Translations under genes and position numbers: made by a program
Source of the DNA: Alphaproteobacteria bacterium
GTDB taxonomy: Bacteria; Pseudomonadota; Alphaproteobacteria; Kiloniellales; JAKSDN01
Assembly: GCA_030598385.1 (NCBI GenBank)
Contig: JAUVQB010000015.1
Location: 1-10,878, forward strand
Reading direction: 5' to 3'
Length of the DNA: 10,878 nt
In this document: in pieces, positions 1 through 6,268 of the stretch
How positions within the stretch are numbered: the stretch's first letter is position 1
How the letters are laid out: the number at the start of each line of letters is the position of its first letter
Notes under the pieces: generated by a model
Seen by the model: only the letters and a program-made list of their open reading frames with translations
Told to the model about the DNA's origin: nothing
Database searches by the model: none

Positions 1-416
1 GCGCCGTGCTCGCCGGGACGCACGCCGACATCGACAAGGCCTGGCGCCTCAAGCAGCGCGGGGGCGGCGGCCTGCGCCAGTCCGGGCACATCGCCGCGAC
101 CGGCCTCTACGCCCGCGACCATCACGGCGAGCGCCTCGCCGAGGACCACGCCCTGGCCGCGTCGATCGGCGCGCGCGTTGCCGACATGCCGAACGTGAGC
201 CGCGTGCTGCCGGTCGAGACCAACATCGTGATTTTCGACTTGGCGGAAAACGGCCCGACGGCCGATGAGGTTGTCGAAGCACTACTTGGGAAGGGCGTAC
301 GCATAGGGGAATTCGGCGCGCGGCGGGTCCGAATCGTCACCCACCTCGGGGTCGACCGCGCCGGCGCCGACCGTCTCTGCGCCGAGCTACCGGCCGCGCT
401 AGCGGGGACCGGTTGA
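1..416 (+). CDS. ltaE: Low-specificity L-threonine aldolase, C-terminal part (5' end outside window)
   Basis: The frame is open from base 3 and ends at TGA 414-416, giving about 137 residues of the C-terminal domain. The family is PLP-dependent (fold type I) and splits L-threonine or L-allo-threonine into glycine and acetaldehyde; many members also take other beta-hydroxy amino acids. The visible text matches the family: AVLAGTHADIDKAW, then KQRGGGGLRQSGHIAATGLY with the Arg and Gly-rich turn that follow the PLP lysine, then a DHH..RLAEDHALA helix, and a C-terminal domain ending in a V-R-IVTHLGV strand. The PLP lysine and the N-terminal two thirds lie to the left of the window, so activity cannot be judged. 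It converges on the neighbouring hydroxyacid dehydrogenase gene with a gap of only 7 bp (417-423). No terminator with a T-run is visible there. The symbol is by family only. Confidence 0.88.
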   Translation, partial: AVLAGTHADIDKAWRLKQRGGGGLRQSGHIAATGLYARDHHGERLAEDHALAASIGARVADMPNVSRVLPVETNIVIFDLAENGPTADEVVEALLGKGVRIGEFGARRVRIVTHLGVDRAGADRLCAELPAALAGTG

Positions 417-423
417 CACCCGC

Positions 424-1452
424 TCAATAGCCCAGTTCAGGCCGGACCACGTTCGCCAAGGGCTCGCCGGCGAGATAGCGGCGCATGTTGGCGAAGAACA
501 GGTCGAGGGTGAGGGGCACGTAAGAGTCGCCGTCGTCGGCCGAGATGTGCGGCGTCAGCAGCAAATTTTCCGTCTGCCACAGGGGCGAGTCCGGCGGCAG
601 GGGTTCGGGATCGAAGACGTCGAGGATGGCGCCGGACAGGCGGCCGGCCGCGAGCCCTTCGCGAAGGGCGTCGTAGTCCACGACGGCGGCACGGCCGACG
701 TTGATGAGGCCGGCCCCCGGCTTCATGAGGGCGAGCCGGCGCCGGTCGATCAGATTGCGCGTCTCCGGCGTGGCCGGGGTCGAGACGAAGACGAAATCGG
801 CCTCGGGCAATACCGCATCGAGCCGGTCCGGCGTGACCATTCGATCGACGTTGGGATGCGCGTGCCCGTGGCGGCTCACGCCCAGCACCCGGAGCCCCAG
901 GGCCTTGGCGTGCTTGGCCACCGCGCCGCCGATGTTGCCGACGCCGACGATCAGCAGGGTCCGCCCGGCGACCGGCGTGGCGTAGAGCGACTCCCAATGG
1001 GCCTTGCGCTGGTTGGCCAGGACCGCCGGCATCTTGGTGTGCAGCATGAGCACCGCCATCAGGCCGAACTCGCCCGCCTTGGCGGCATGGGCGCCCTTGT
1101 TGTTCACCAGGGTCACGCCCTCCGGCAGCCAGTCGAGGGGGCAGAGGTGCTCGACCCCGGCGCCGGTGATCTGGATCCACTTGAGGTTCGGGGCGACCTC
1201 GCGAAGATTGGCGGTCGGCAGGTCCCAGGTGATCAGCACATCGGCCGTGGCCATGGACTTAGCGAAGTTGTCCAGGTCCCAGTCGATGAAGGCTTCGATG
1301 CGGTCGGCGACGCCGGGAAACCGGGTGGCGGCGGCCTCGTAGCGCTCGCGGGTGACGGTGAACACCGCCTCGCCCTCGAGCGTCGGCGGGAAGGTGTCGG
1401 GCGAGGCGTGATTGTTCTTGATGTGAACCTTGATCTTGGCCATGGCGCTCAC
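424..1452 (-). CDS. D-isomer-specific 2-hydroxyacid dehydrogenase, NAD(P)-dependent
   Basis: A cytosolic 342-residue oxidoreductase of the D-2-hydroxyacid dehydrogenase family, which interconverts 2-oxo acids and D-2-hydroxy acids (glyoxylate, hydroxypyruvate and similar). The Rossmann motif is LLIVGVGNIGG, with G170-x-G172-x-x-G175. The catalytic set is complete: Arg254 in NVGRAAVVD, Glu283 in DPEPLP and His302 in TPHIS. The substrate loop is ITGAGVEHL (residues 95-103). Length is normal for the family. The GTG start at 1452 overlaps the TGA of the upstream Rieske gene (GTGA) and has GAGGGG eight bases upstream; an ATG at 1443 is an alternative start with a weaker ribosome site. It is very likely co-transcribed and translationally coupled with the Rieske oxygenase, so it may reduce or oxidise an acid made downstream of that enzyme. 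The actual substrate cannot be told from sequence; glyoxylate/hydroxypyruvate reductase is a reasonable default. Confidence 0.93.
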   Translation of the reverse strand: MSAMAKIKVHIKNNHASPDTFPPTLEGEAVFTVTRERYEAAATRFPGVADRIEAFIDWDLDNFAKSMATADVLITWDLPTANLREVAPNLKWIQITGAGVEHLCPLDWLPEGVTLVNNKGAHAAKAGEFGLMAVLMLHTKMPAVLANQRKAHWESLYATPVAGRTLLIVGVGNIGGAVAKHAKALGLRVLGVSRHGHAHPNVDRMVTPDRLDAVLPEADFVFVSTPATPETRNLIDRRRLALMKPGAGLINVGRAAVVDYDALREGLAAGRLSGAILDVFDPEPLPPDSPLWQTENLLLTPHISADDGDSYVPLTLDLFFANMRRYLAGEPLANVVRPELGY

Positions 1453-2810
1453 TCGCCGATCCCCTCGGCCTCGATCCGTTTCAGGCGGACGATGACGGCC
1501 TCGTCGCGGGCGGCTCCGGTGAGGCCCTCGGCCTCGAACTGGGCCTCCATCACGGCCTGCCCGATCCGCTGAAGATAAGCCGCATCGTCGGAGCCGTTGG
1601 GCGGCAGGCGGAGCACCGTGTCGCCGCCGTAGGTCGGGACGGGCCCGGGCCAGTGATCGGTCGGCTGGGCCGGCCGCTTACCCTTCTCCGTGGCGCGGCA
1701 GAGTTCCCTCAGTCGCTTGCGATAGAGCACGATGCCCTTGTCGCTCGGCACCAGGTTCTCCTTCTCGTGTTCGCTGATCCGGCCCATACCCTCGGTCGCC
1801 TCCAGGTCGGCCGGGAAGCGCTGGCGCTCTTCATAGGGCCGCTCGAACAGCTCGCCCTGCTCGATCAGCTGCGGCCCCTCCCAAGTGTTCCACTCCGGCG
1901 GGTCGCCGCGCTCGCCGAAGTTGGCCCAGGCGTAGCAGACCGTGGACTCGTCGTCGACCGGCACCACCCAGCGGGAGAAGGCGGTGCGGCCGAAATAGCG
2001 CGCGCGGGTGCCGTCCGCGGCGAAGGCGGCGCCGGCCTGGGTAAAGTTGGGCAGCACCAGCTCGTTGGTGCGGACCCAGACGTGGTCGCCGACGCGCCGG
2101 GTGAAGGTGCCGAGATAGCCCGAGGGCCGCTCGTAGAACTTGATCTCGCCGAGGGCGCCGAAGCCCTCGGAGAACTGTTGGCGGCTGATGCGCGCGTGCA
2201 GGAAGCTGGTGTGGATCGGATCGACGATGGCGTCCAGGACCTGCAGCCAGTTGCAGGCGAAGGGCGCCTTGTAGGGCGTCATGACCTGGTCGGGGATCTC
2301 CATGGTGTCGTAGATCGGGAAGGCCGGCTTCTCCTCCGGCGGCCCGAGATAGGCGAAGATGAGGCCCTTCACCTCCAGGGTCGGATAGGCGCCGAGGGCG
2401 ACCGTCTCCTTCATGCGGGCCTCGACACCGGCAGGCTGGCCCGGCACCTCCAACAGCCGGCCGTCCACGTCGAACCGCCAGCCGTGATAGCAGCAGCGGA
2501 TGCCGCGATCCTCGCAGACGCCGTATTCCAGGGAGGCGCGGCGGTGGGGGCAGCGCCGATGCACCAGGCCGAGCCGGCCGCCCTTGTCGCGGAAGACCAC
2601 CAGGTCCTCGCCGAGGATGCGCAGGAGGCGCGGCAGATCGCCAAGCTCTTGCGACATGGCGACCGGCTGCCAATAACGCCGCAGGACCTCGCCGCAGAGC
2701 GTGCCCGGGCCGACCCGCGTCAGCTCCGCGTCGTTTTGGCCGACCCAGGTCTGATGATAGCCGCCGTAGGGCAGCGCCTTGGCCTGATGTGTGCGTCGTC
2801 CGTTCGCCAT
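1449..2810 (-). CDS. Rieske [2Fe-2S] ring-hydroxylating oxygenase, alpha subunit (phthalate 4,5-dioxygenase type)
   Basis: The terminal oxygenase of a Rieske non-heme iron system, which would hydroxylate or O-/N-dealkylate an aromatic substrate using electrons from a separate reductase. From the ATG at 2810 it has 453 residues. The N-terminal Rieske domain has C87-P-H89, sixteen residues, then C106-C-Y-H109-G-W, the full 2Fe-2S ligand set. The catalytic domain has NWLQVLDAIVDPIHTSFLH, with iron ligands His200 and His205 and the preceding Asp197. The third ligand is probably Asp335 in PADLEATEGMG, followed by ENLVPSDKGI, typical of the phthalate-dioxygenase branch (alpha-only trimers). The frame is open to a TTG at 2879, but that extension has no homology-like sequence and would cover the palindromic operator, so I prefer ATG 2810. 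No reductase or ferredoxin gene lies in the window. It is divergent from the LysR regulator, which probably controls it. Substrate unknown. Confidence 0.93.
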   Translation of the reverse strand: MANGRRTHQAKALPYGGYHQTWVGQNDAELTRVGPGTLCGEVLRRYWQPVAMSQELGDLPRLLRILGEDLVVFRDKGGRLGLVHRRCPHRRASLEYGVCEDRGIRCCYHGWRFDVDGRLLEVPGQPAGVEARMKETVALGAYPTLEVKGLIFAYLGPPEEKPAFPIYDTMEIPDQVMTPYKAPFACNWLQVLDAIVDPIHTSFLHARISRQQFSEGFGALGEIKFYERPSGYLGTFTRRVGDHVWVRTNELVLPNFTQAGAAFAADGTRARYFGRTAFSRWVVPVDDESTVCYAWANFGERGDPPEWNTWEGPQLIEQGELFERPYEERQRFPADLEATEGMGRISEHEKENLVPSDKGIVLYRKRLRELCRATEKGKRPAQPTDHWPGPVPTYGGDTVLRLPPNGSDDAAYLQRIGQAVMEAQFEAEGLTGAARDEAVIVRLKRIEAEGIGE

Positions 2811-2857
2811 GGCCGTGAACCCCAAAGGTCTCGATCCCCGGCAAGCTGGCAAAGCTG

Positions 2858-2875
2858 TCGCTTGACAACAAGCGA
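2858..2875. promoter_or_regulatory. Perfect palindrome, candidate LysR operator
   Basis: The sequence reads TCGCTTG-ACAA-CAAGCGA: two exact 7-base inverted arms around a 4-base centre. It contains the LysR-type T-N11-A pattern twice and symmetrically (T2858 to A2870 and T2863 to A2875). Its centre lies about 56 bp from the Rieske ATG and about 60 bp from the preferred lysR GTG, and it overlaps the TTGACA hexamer. What is seen is the palindrome and its place; binding by the adjacent LysR protein is inference. Confidence 0.6.
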
Positions 2876-2911
2876 TCAATTTGCACGATGGATGTTAGAA
2901 AAATTTACATC

Positions 2912-2920
2912 AAAGAAAGG
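2912..2920 (+). promoter_or_regulatory. Ribosome binding site that supports the GTG start of lysR
   Basis: AAAGAAAGG ends six bases before GTG 2927. The upstream in-frame ATG at 2888 has no purine-rich site before it. The LysR N-terminus also normally begins only a few residues before the L-x-x-L-RAFE segment, which fits GTG 2927. Confidence 0.55.
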
Positions 2921-2926
2921 CGCGGT

Positions 2927-3838
2927 GTGGAGCGAAGATCGTTGCCGCTCAACTCCTTGCGGGCCTTCGAATCGGCGGCGCGGCAGCGCAGCTTCTCGAA
3001 GGCGGCCGACGAGCTCTGCGTGACCCACTCTGCCGTGAGCCACCACATCAAGCAGCTGGAAGAACACCTGGGGACCGCGCTCTTCGTCCGCTCGAACCGG
3101 GGCGTGCGGCTGACCGGTGCGGGCGAGACTCTGTTGCCGGTGGTGGGCGAGACCTTCGACCGGGTCGCGGCCACGCTCGACGGGTTGATCAGTCCGGCCG
3201 AGGGCGGCGCGCTCAAGCTCACCACCACCCCGTCCTTCGCCGCGAAGTGGCTGGTGCCCCGCCTGAGCCGTTGGCGCGCGCTCAACGGTGATATCGGGAT
3301 CCATCTAGTGCCGACACTGCGCATGCTGGAGTTTGCCCAGGCCGACGCCGATATCGGGATCCGCTGCGGTATCCCGCCGTGGCCGGGGCTGCAGTCGGAC
3401 GTCTTGCTGCCGGTCACCATGACGCCGCTGTGCAGCCCGGCCATGCTCGAGTCCGGCACGGCCTTCGGCGAGCCGCGCGACGTCCTGAATCACGGTTTGA
3501 TCCATGCCGACGTGGCCGGCCACGTCTTGGGCGAGGAATGGCGGACCTGGCTGCTGGCGGCGGGGGTGCGGGATTTCGGCGAGCTCGCGGGCCTCTCGTT
3601 TCACGACCCAGGCCTTGCCATGCAGGCGGCCATCGATGGGCTCGGCCTCGCCATCGGTTACCTGGAGCTGGCCGAGGCCGATTTGGCGGCGGGCCGCTTG
3701 ATCCGGCCCTTCGAGTTCCAGGTCCGGCACAGCTTCTCCTACTACCTGGTCTATCCGGCTGCGCGGCAGAACGAGCGGGATATTACGGCCTTCAGGAGCT
3801 GGATACAGTCGGAAGCCGCAGAATCGTTGGCTTCATAG
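2927..3838 (+). CDS. LysR-family transcriptional regulator, GcvA-like
   Basis: A DNA-binding regulator of 303 residues from GTG 2927 (316 from ATG 2888), the usual LysR length. The N-terminal winged helix-turn-helix runs over residues 7-65: LPLNSLRAFESAARQRSF, KAADELCVTHSAVSHHIKQL, then the wing FVRSNRGVRLTGAG. The wording THSAVSHHIKQLEEHLG is characteristic of the GcvA branch. The rest is the periplasmic-binding-protein-like effector domain, with TTTPSFAAKWLVPRLSRW at its start, also typical of GcvA-like proteins. It is divergent from the Rieske/dehydrogenase pair and 36 bp upstream of the short-chain dehydrogenase gene, so it may control both sides and itself. The effector is unknown; a pathway substrate or intermediate is likely. 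The family assignment is secure and the start is fairly secure. Confidence 0.93.
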   Translation: MERRSLPLNSLRAFESAARQRSFSKAADELCVTHSAVSHHIKQLEEHLGTALFVRSNRGVRLTGAGETLLPVVGETFDRVAATLDGLISPAEGGALKLTTTPSFAAKWLVPRLSRWRALNGDIGIHLVPTLRMLEFAQADADIGIRCGIPPWPGLQSDVLLPVTMTPLCSPAMLESGTAFGEPRDVLNHGLIHADVAGHVLGEEWRTWLLAAGVRDFGELAGLSFHDPGLAMQAAIDGLGLAIGYLELAEADLAAGRLIRPFEFQVRHSFSYYLVYPAARQNERDITAFRSWIQSEAAESLAS

Positions 3839-3860
3839 CGCCGCCGGCGGGCGGTGAAGC

Positions 3861-3870
3861 AAGGAGGAGG
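3861..3870 (+). promoter_or_regulatory. Strong ribosome binding site for the short-chain dehydrogenase
   Basis: AAGGAGGAGG lies four bases before ATG 3875, with its central AGGAGG at usable spacing. It falls inside the longer frame that opens at GTG 3854, which rules that earlier start out in practice. Confidence 0.75.
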
Positions 3871-3874
3871 CGTG

Positions 3875-4714
3875 ATGCGATTGAAGGATAAAGTGGTTCT
3901 GGTCACCGGCGGCAATTCGGGCATCGGCCGGGGCATCGTGGGCTGCGCGGTGGGCGAAGGCGCGCGGGTCGTCATTGCCGGGCGCGACCCGGAGAAGGGC
4001 GCGGACACGCTCGATGAGATCCGCCGGGCCGGCGGCGAAGCGGAGTTCTTCGCGGGCGACCTGAGCCGGGAGCCGGACGCCCGGGCGCTGGTGGAACAGG
4101 CTTGCGAGCGCTTCGGGCGCCTCGACGTGGTGGTCAACAACGCCGGCGCCGGCTCGCGCCGCTGCGGGGTCGAGGCCGCCGACGGGCCGGGTACGAGGCT
4201 GCGCAAGCTCATGGGCCCCAACCTGGAGGCGGCCTATTGCGTCTCGGCCTACGCCATGCCGGCGCTCAAAGCCGCCGGCGGCGGGGCAATCGTCAATATC
4301 TCCTCGACCGCCACCTTCCACGGCAACTGGGGTAGCTACGGCGTGGCCAAGGCCGGGGTCGAGGCGCTGACCCGGGCCCAGGCGGCCGAGGGCGCCCCGC
4401 ACGGCATCCGCGCCAACGCGGTCTCGCCGGGCTGGATCAAGACCGGCGCCACCCAAGGGACCGGTGCCAAGGAAGACTGGGAAGCGACGGCCTCGCTGCT
4501 CGGGCGCATGGGCGTGCCGGAGGAGATCGGCCGGGCGGTGATCTTCCTCGCCTCCGACGAGGCCTCCTTCGTCACCGGCGCGACCCTTATCGTCGACGGC
4601 GGCCTGACCGTCACCGACTACCCCTCGCTGCCCTTCCTGGAGGCCGTCGGCGCCTGGAAGCTGTTCCCCGGGCTGCTGGACGGGAACCAGGACGAACCGT
4701 CAGGGCCTCAATAA
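3875..4714 (+). CDS. Short-chain dehydrogenase/reductase (SDR), NAD(P)-dependent
   Basis: A cytosolic Rossmann-fold oxidoreductase of 279 residues of the classical SDR family, which oxidises alcohols or reduces ketones. Signatures are the cofactor loop TGGNSGIG (11-18), the acidic DL pair at 62-63, NNAG (88-91), Asn116, Ser144 in NISST, and the catalytic Tyr155-x3-Lys159 in YGVAK. NAVSPGWIKT (181-190) and the C-terminal VTGATLIVDGG (233-243) are also standard. After that strand the protein runs about 35 residues further than simple FabG-like enzymes (GLTVTDYPSLPFLEAVGAWK...), which may shape a substrate pocket. The start is set by a strong Shine-Dalgarno sequence. It follows lysR by 36 bp on the same strand and is probably read with it. 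Its last 7 bp overlap the 3' end of the opposite-strand ligase gene. Substrate unknown. Confidence 0.92.
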   Translation: MRLKDKVVLVTGGNSGIGRGIVGCAVGEGARVVIAGRDPEKGADTLDEIRRAGGEAEFFAGDLSREPDARALVEQACERFGRLDVVVNNAGAGSRRCGVEAADGPGTRLRKLMGPNLEAAYCVSAYAMPALKAAGGGAIVNISSTATFHGNWGSYGVAKAGVEALTRAQAAEGAPHGIRANAVSPGWIKTGATQGTGAKEDWEATASLLGRMGVPEEIGRAVIFLASDEASFVTGATLIVDGGLTVTDYPSLPFLEAVGAWKLFPGLLDGNQDEPSGPQ

Positions 4715-6027
4715 ACCAGGCGGTAGCGTTCGCACTGCTCCTCCGGGCTCAGGTCTTTGAGCAGGTCGTTTTCGAAGCGCTTGTGCTTGAGGTAGACGTC
4801 GTGGAGGACGGTGCCCATTGCCGCCTTCAGGTCTTCGTCGCCGGCCAGCGCGTCGAGCGCCGCGGCGAGGGATTGGGGCAGGCGAACGAGGCCCCGGCGT
4901 TCGAGCTCCGCGTCGGAGAATTCGCTCGGGTCCTCCTCGGTCGCGTCGGGCGTGGCCAGGCCTTGGCGTAGCCCGTGCAGCCCCGCCCAAACCAGGCCGC
5001 CGAGGAAGAGATAAGGGCTCGCCGCCGCGTCGCCGGCGCGGTACTCGAGATTGAACTGCTTTTCCGGCGACGCGCCGCTGGCCTCGAAGAGGGGCGCGCG
5101 GCGTACCCCGGCCTCCCGGTCCTGAATCCCGAGGTTGTTGTAAGACGCGCTCCAGCGATGGGGCACCAGGCGCAGATAAGAGATGGTGGTGGCCGCGGTG
5201 AGCGCGGTGAGCGCCGGCATCTTTTCGAGCACGCCCGCGGCGAAACTTCCGATCCTCTCCGAGATCCCGTGCGGACGCGCCGGGTCGTAACTGACGGGCT
5301 CGCGGGTCTCCGCGTCCAGCAGGCTGAAATGGAGGTGGACGCCGTTGCCCACGGCGTCGGGCCGCAGGATCGGCGTGAAACTGGCGCGGGCGCCGTGACG
5401 CCAGGCGGTGGCCCGGGCCAGCTCGCGCAGGATGACGGCGTTGTCGGCGGCGCGCAGGCCGATGCTGGGCTCGACGGTGATCTCGTACTGGCAGGGGCCG
5501 TATTCCGGCATGAAGGTATCCGGCTCCAACCCCGCCTGGGCCAGGGCGTAGAGGAAAGTCTCGCCGAACGAGCCCTGGCGCCGGTAGGCGTCCAGGTTGT
5601 AGCCCGAATTGGGCCGCTCCTCGACGCCGTCGTAATGGAATTCGTGCTCGAAGGAGGCCTTGAGGAGGAGCCCGGCCTCCTCTCGCAGCGCCGCGAGGCC
5701 GCGCTTCAGGAAGGCCCGCGGGCAGCACTCCCAGGGTGATCCGTCGGTGTTGCAGATGTCGCTGAGGACGAACTGTTCGGGGGCTTCCTCGTCATCATCG
5801 AAATCGACCCGCACGTGGGTGTCCAGGTCGGGCTTCAGGAAGAGGTCGCCAAACGAGCCGAAAGGGCCGTCGGCGATGGCGCCGAAACCGGTGATCATGA
5901 TGTTGGTGCCGGTCCAGCCGACCCCCCGGTTGCGCCGCGCGTCCAACAGCTTGACCGGAAACCCCTTGCCCCGGGTCTGCCCCGCGACATCGCTGCAGCA
6001 GACCATGACCAGCTCTTCTCTCGGCAT
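4708..6027 (-). CDS. Glutamine-synthetase-like ligase (GlnT/PuuA-type gamma-glutamyl ligase)
   Basis: An ATP-dependent ligase of the glutamine synthetase fold, 439 residues from ATG 6027, which has AGGGGA five bases upstream; an in-frame start at 6087 lacks this. True glutamine synthetases join ammonia to glutamate, while related enzymes (PuuA, IpuC, aniline-pathway ligases) join an amine. Metal/ATP residues are present: E127 and E129 (FEHEF), E175 and E182 (EYGPCQYEI), GNGVHLHFSL with His231, Arg285 in SYLRLVP, Arg304, and E328-x-R330. Two signatures differ from the usual family text: the NRS-type box reads D303-R-E, and the ANPYL box reads ASPYL (Ser337). No adenylylation-site region is evident. 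These changes and the lack of nitrogen-regulation genes nearby argue for an amine or other acceptor rather than housekeeping ammonia assimilation; this is inference. It is transcribed alone, divergent from the hydroxylase operon. Confidence 0.9.
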   Translation of the reverse strand: MPREELVMVCCSDVAGQTRGKGFPVKLLDARRNRGVGWTGTNIMITGFGAIADGPFGSFGDLFLKPDLDTHVRVDFDDDEEAPEQFVLSDICNTDGSPWECCPRAFLKRGLAALREEAGLLLKASFEHEFHYDGVEERPNSGYNLDAYRRQGSFGETFLYALAQAGLEPDTFMPEYGPCQYEITVEPSIGLRAADNAVILRELARATAWRHGARASFTPILRPDAVGNGVHLHFSLLDAETREPVSYDPARPHGISERIGSFAAGVLEKMPALTALTAATTISYLRLVPHRWSASYNNLGIQDREAGVRRAPLFEASGASPEKQFNLEYRAGDAAASPYLFLGGLVWAGLHGLRQGLATPDATEEDPSEFSDAELERRGLVRLPQSLAAALDALAGDEDLKAAMGTVLHDVYLKHKRFENDLLKDLSPEEQCERYRLVY

Positions 6028-6268
6028 GACTTTCCCCTCTCGCTCCAATCCACCGTGGAAGTTTGCCAGGGAATTCCTTCGGCGCAATATCCCAGGGCGA
6101 GGCCTGCGGGTTTGAATCGGAATTTCTGATGCCCTGGCTAGGCAATTAATATTTTCTCTGAAGCCGCGGACCCTTTAGTTTGACCGTGGGTCCGGTGCGC
6201 CTTTGGTTGCCGGGGGTTAGGGCCGGGCGGCTTTTCACGCCTCGGCCTGGTCTGTTGAAGGACGTGTC
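6028..6268. promoter_or_regulatory. Divergent intergenic control region between ligase and hydroxylase operon
   Basis: The longest non-coding stretch (241 bp). It holds an AT-rich block around AATTAATATTTT (6144-6155), unlike the high-GC surroundings and a likely site of promoter melting. Three copies of a CCAGGG word occur: GCCAGGG at 6065-6071, CCAGGGC at 6092-6098, and its complement GCCCTGG at 6131-6137. A -35-like TTGACC (6180-6185) lies inside the inverted repeat listed next, but no good -10 follows. No ORF, tRNA or riboswitch-like fold was recognised. Promoters in both directions are expected because the flanking genes diverge. Confidence 0.55.
6167..6194. repeat. Inverted repeat, candidate operator of the hydroxylase operon
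   Basis: CGGACCC (6167-6173) and GGGTCCG (6188-6194) are exact inverted 7-base arms separated by 14 bases. The spacer includes TTGACC, five of six matches to a -35 hexamer. A regulator bound here would cover that box. It lies 74 bp before the hydroxylase ATG. The long loop and absence of a T-run make a terminator unlikely. Confidence 0.45.

Larger units (their letters stand above)
2811..2926. promoter_or_regulatory. Divergent control region between Rieske gene and lysR
   Basis: A 116-bp region between the preferred starts of two divergent genes. It contains a perfect consensus -35 hexamer TTGACA (2862-2867, + strand), an imperfect tandem repeat GCAAGCTG / GCAAAGCTG (2841-2857), and the palindrome listed separately. 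It is AT-rich around 2875-2920, unlike the flanking coding sequence. No convincing -10 box sits 16-18 bp from TTGACA, so the exact promoters are not settled. LysR regulators commonly bind between themselves and a divergent target operon, which fits this arrangement. Confidence 0.6.

Noticed and set aside
402..423. Short hairpin GCGGG ... CCCGC between the threonine aldolase and dehydrogenase genes as a terminator.
   Set aside because: Only five pairs with a 12-base loop and no T-run on either strand; in DNA this GC-rich such pairings are common by chance.
547..1572. Long open frame on the + strand opposite the hydroxyacid dehydrogenase.
   Set aside because: Typical antisense shadow of a high-GC gene; no family resemblance, and the opposite strand has full catalytic motifs. 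The same holds for the long + frame at 1653-3023, the - frames at 6890-7783 and 8281-9117, and the - frame at 9821-10840.
2811..2879. Extension of the Rieske protein to a TTG start at 2879.
   Set aside because: The added 23 residues (MIACCQATALP...) have no family match, and the extension would run through most of the divergent control region and palindrome. ATG 2810 gives the usual length.
4708..6027. Housekeeping glutamine synthetase GlnA.
   Set aside because: No glnB or ntr genes nearby, divergent signature boxes, no recognisable adenylylation segment and a catabolic neighbourhood; a GlnT/PuuA-like ligase fits better.
6085..6090. TTGCCA (6063-6068) with CAATAT (6085-6090) as a + strand promoter for the hydroxylase.
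   Set aside because: Spacing is acceptable but the -10 match is poor and the resulting leader would be about 170 bases; not strong enough to list.
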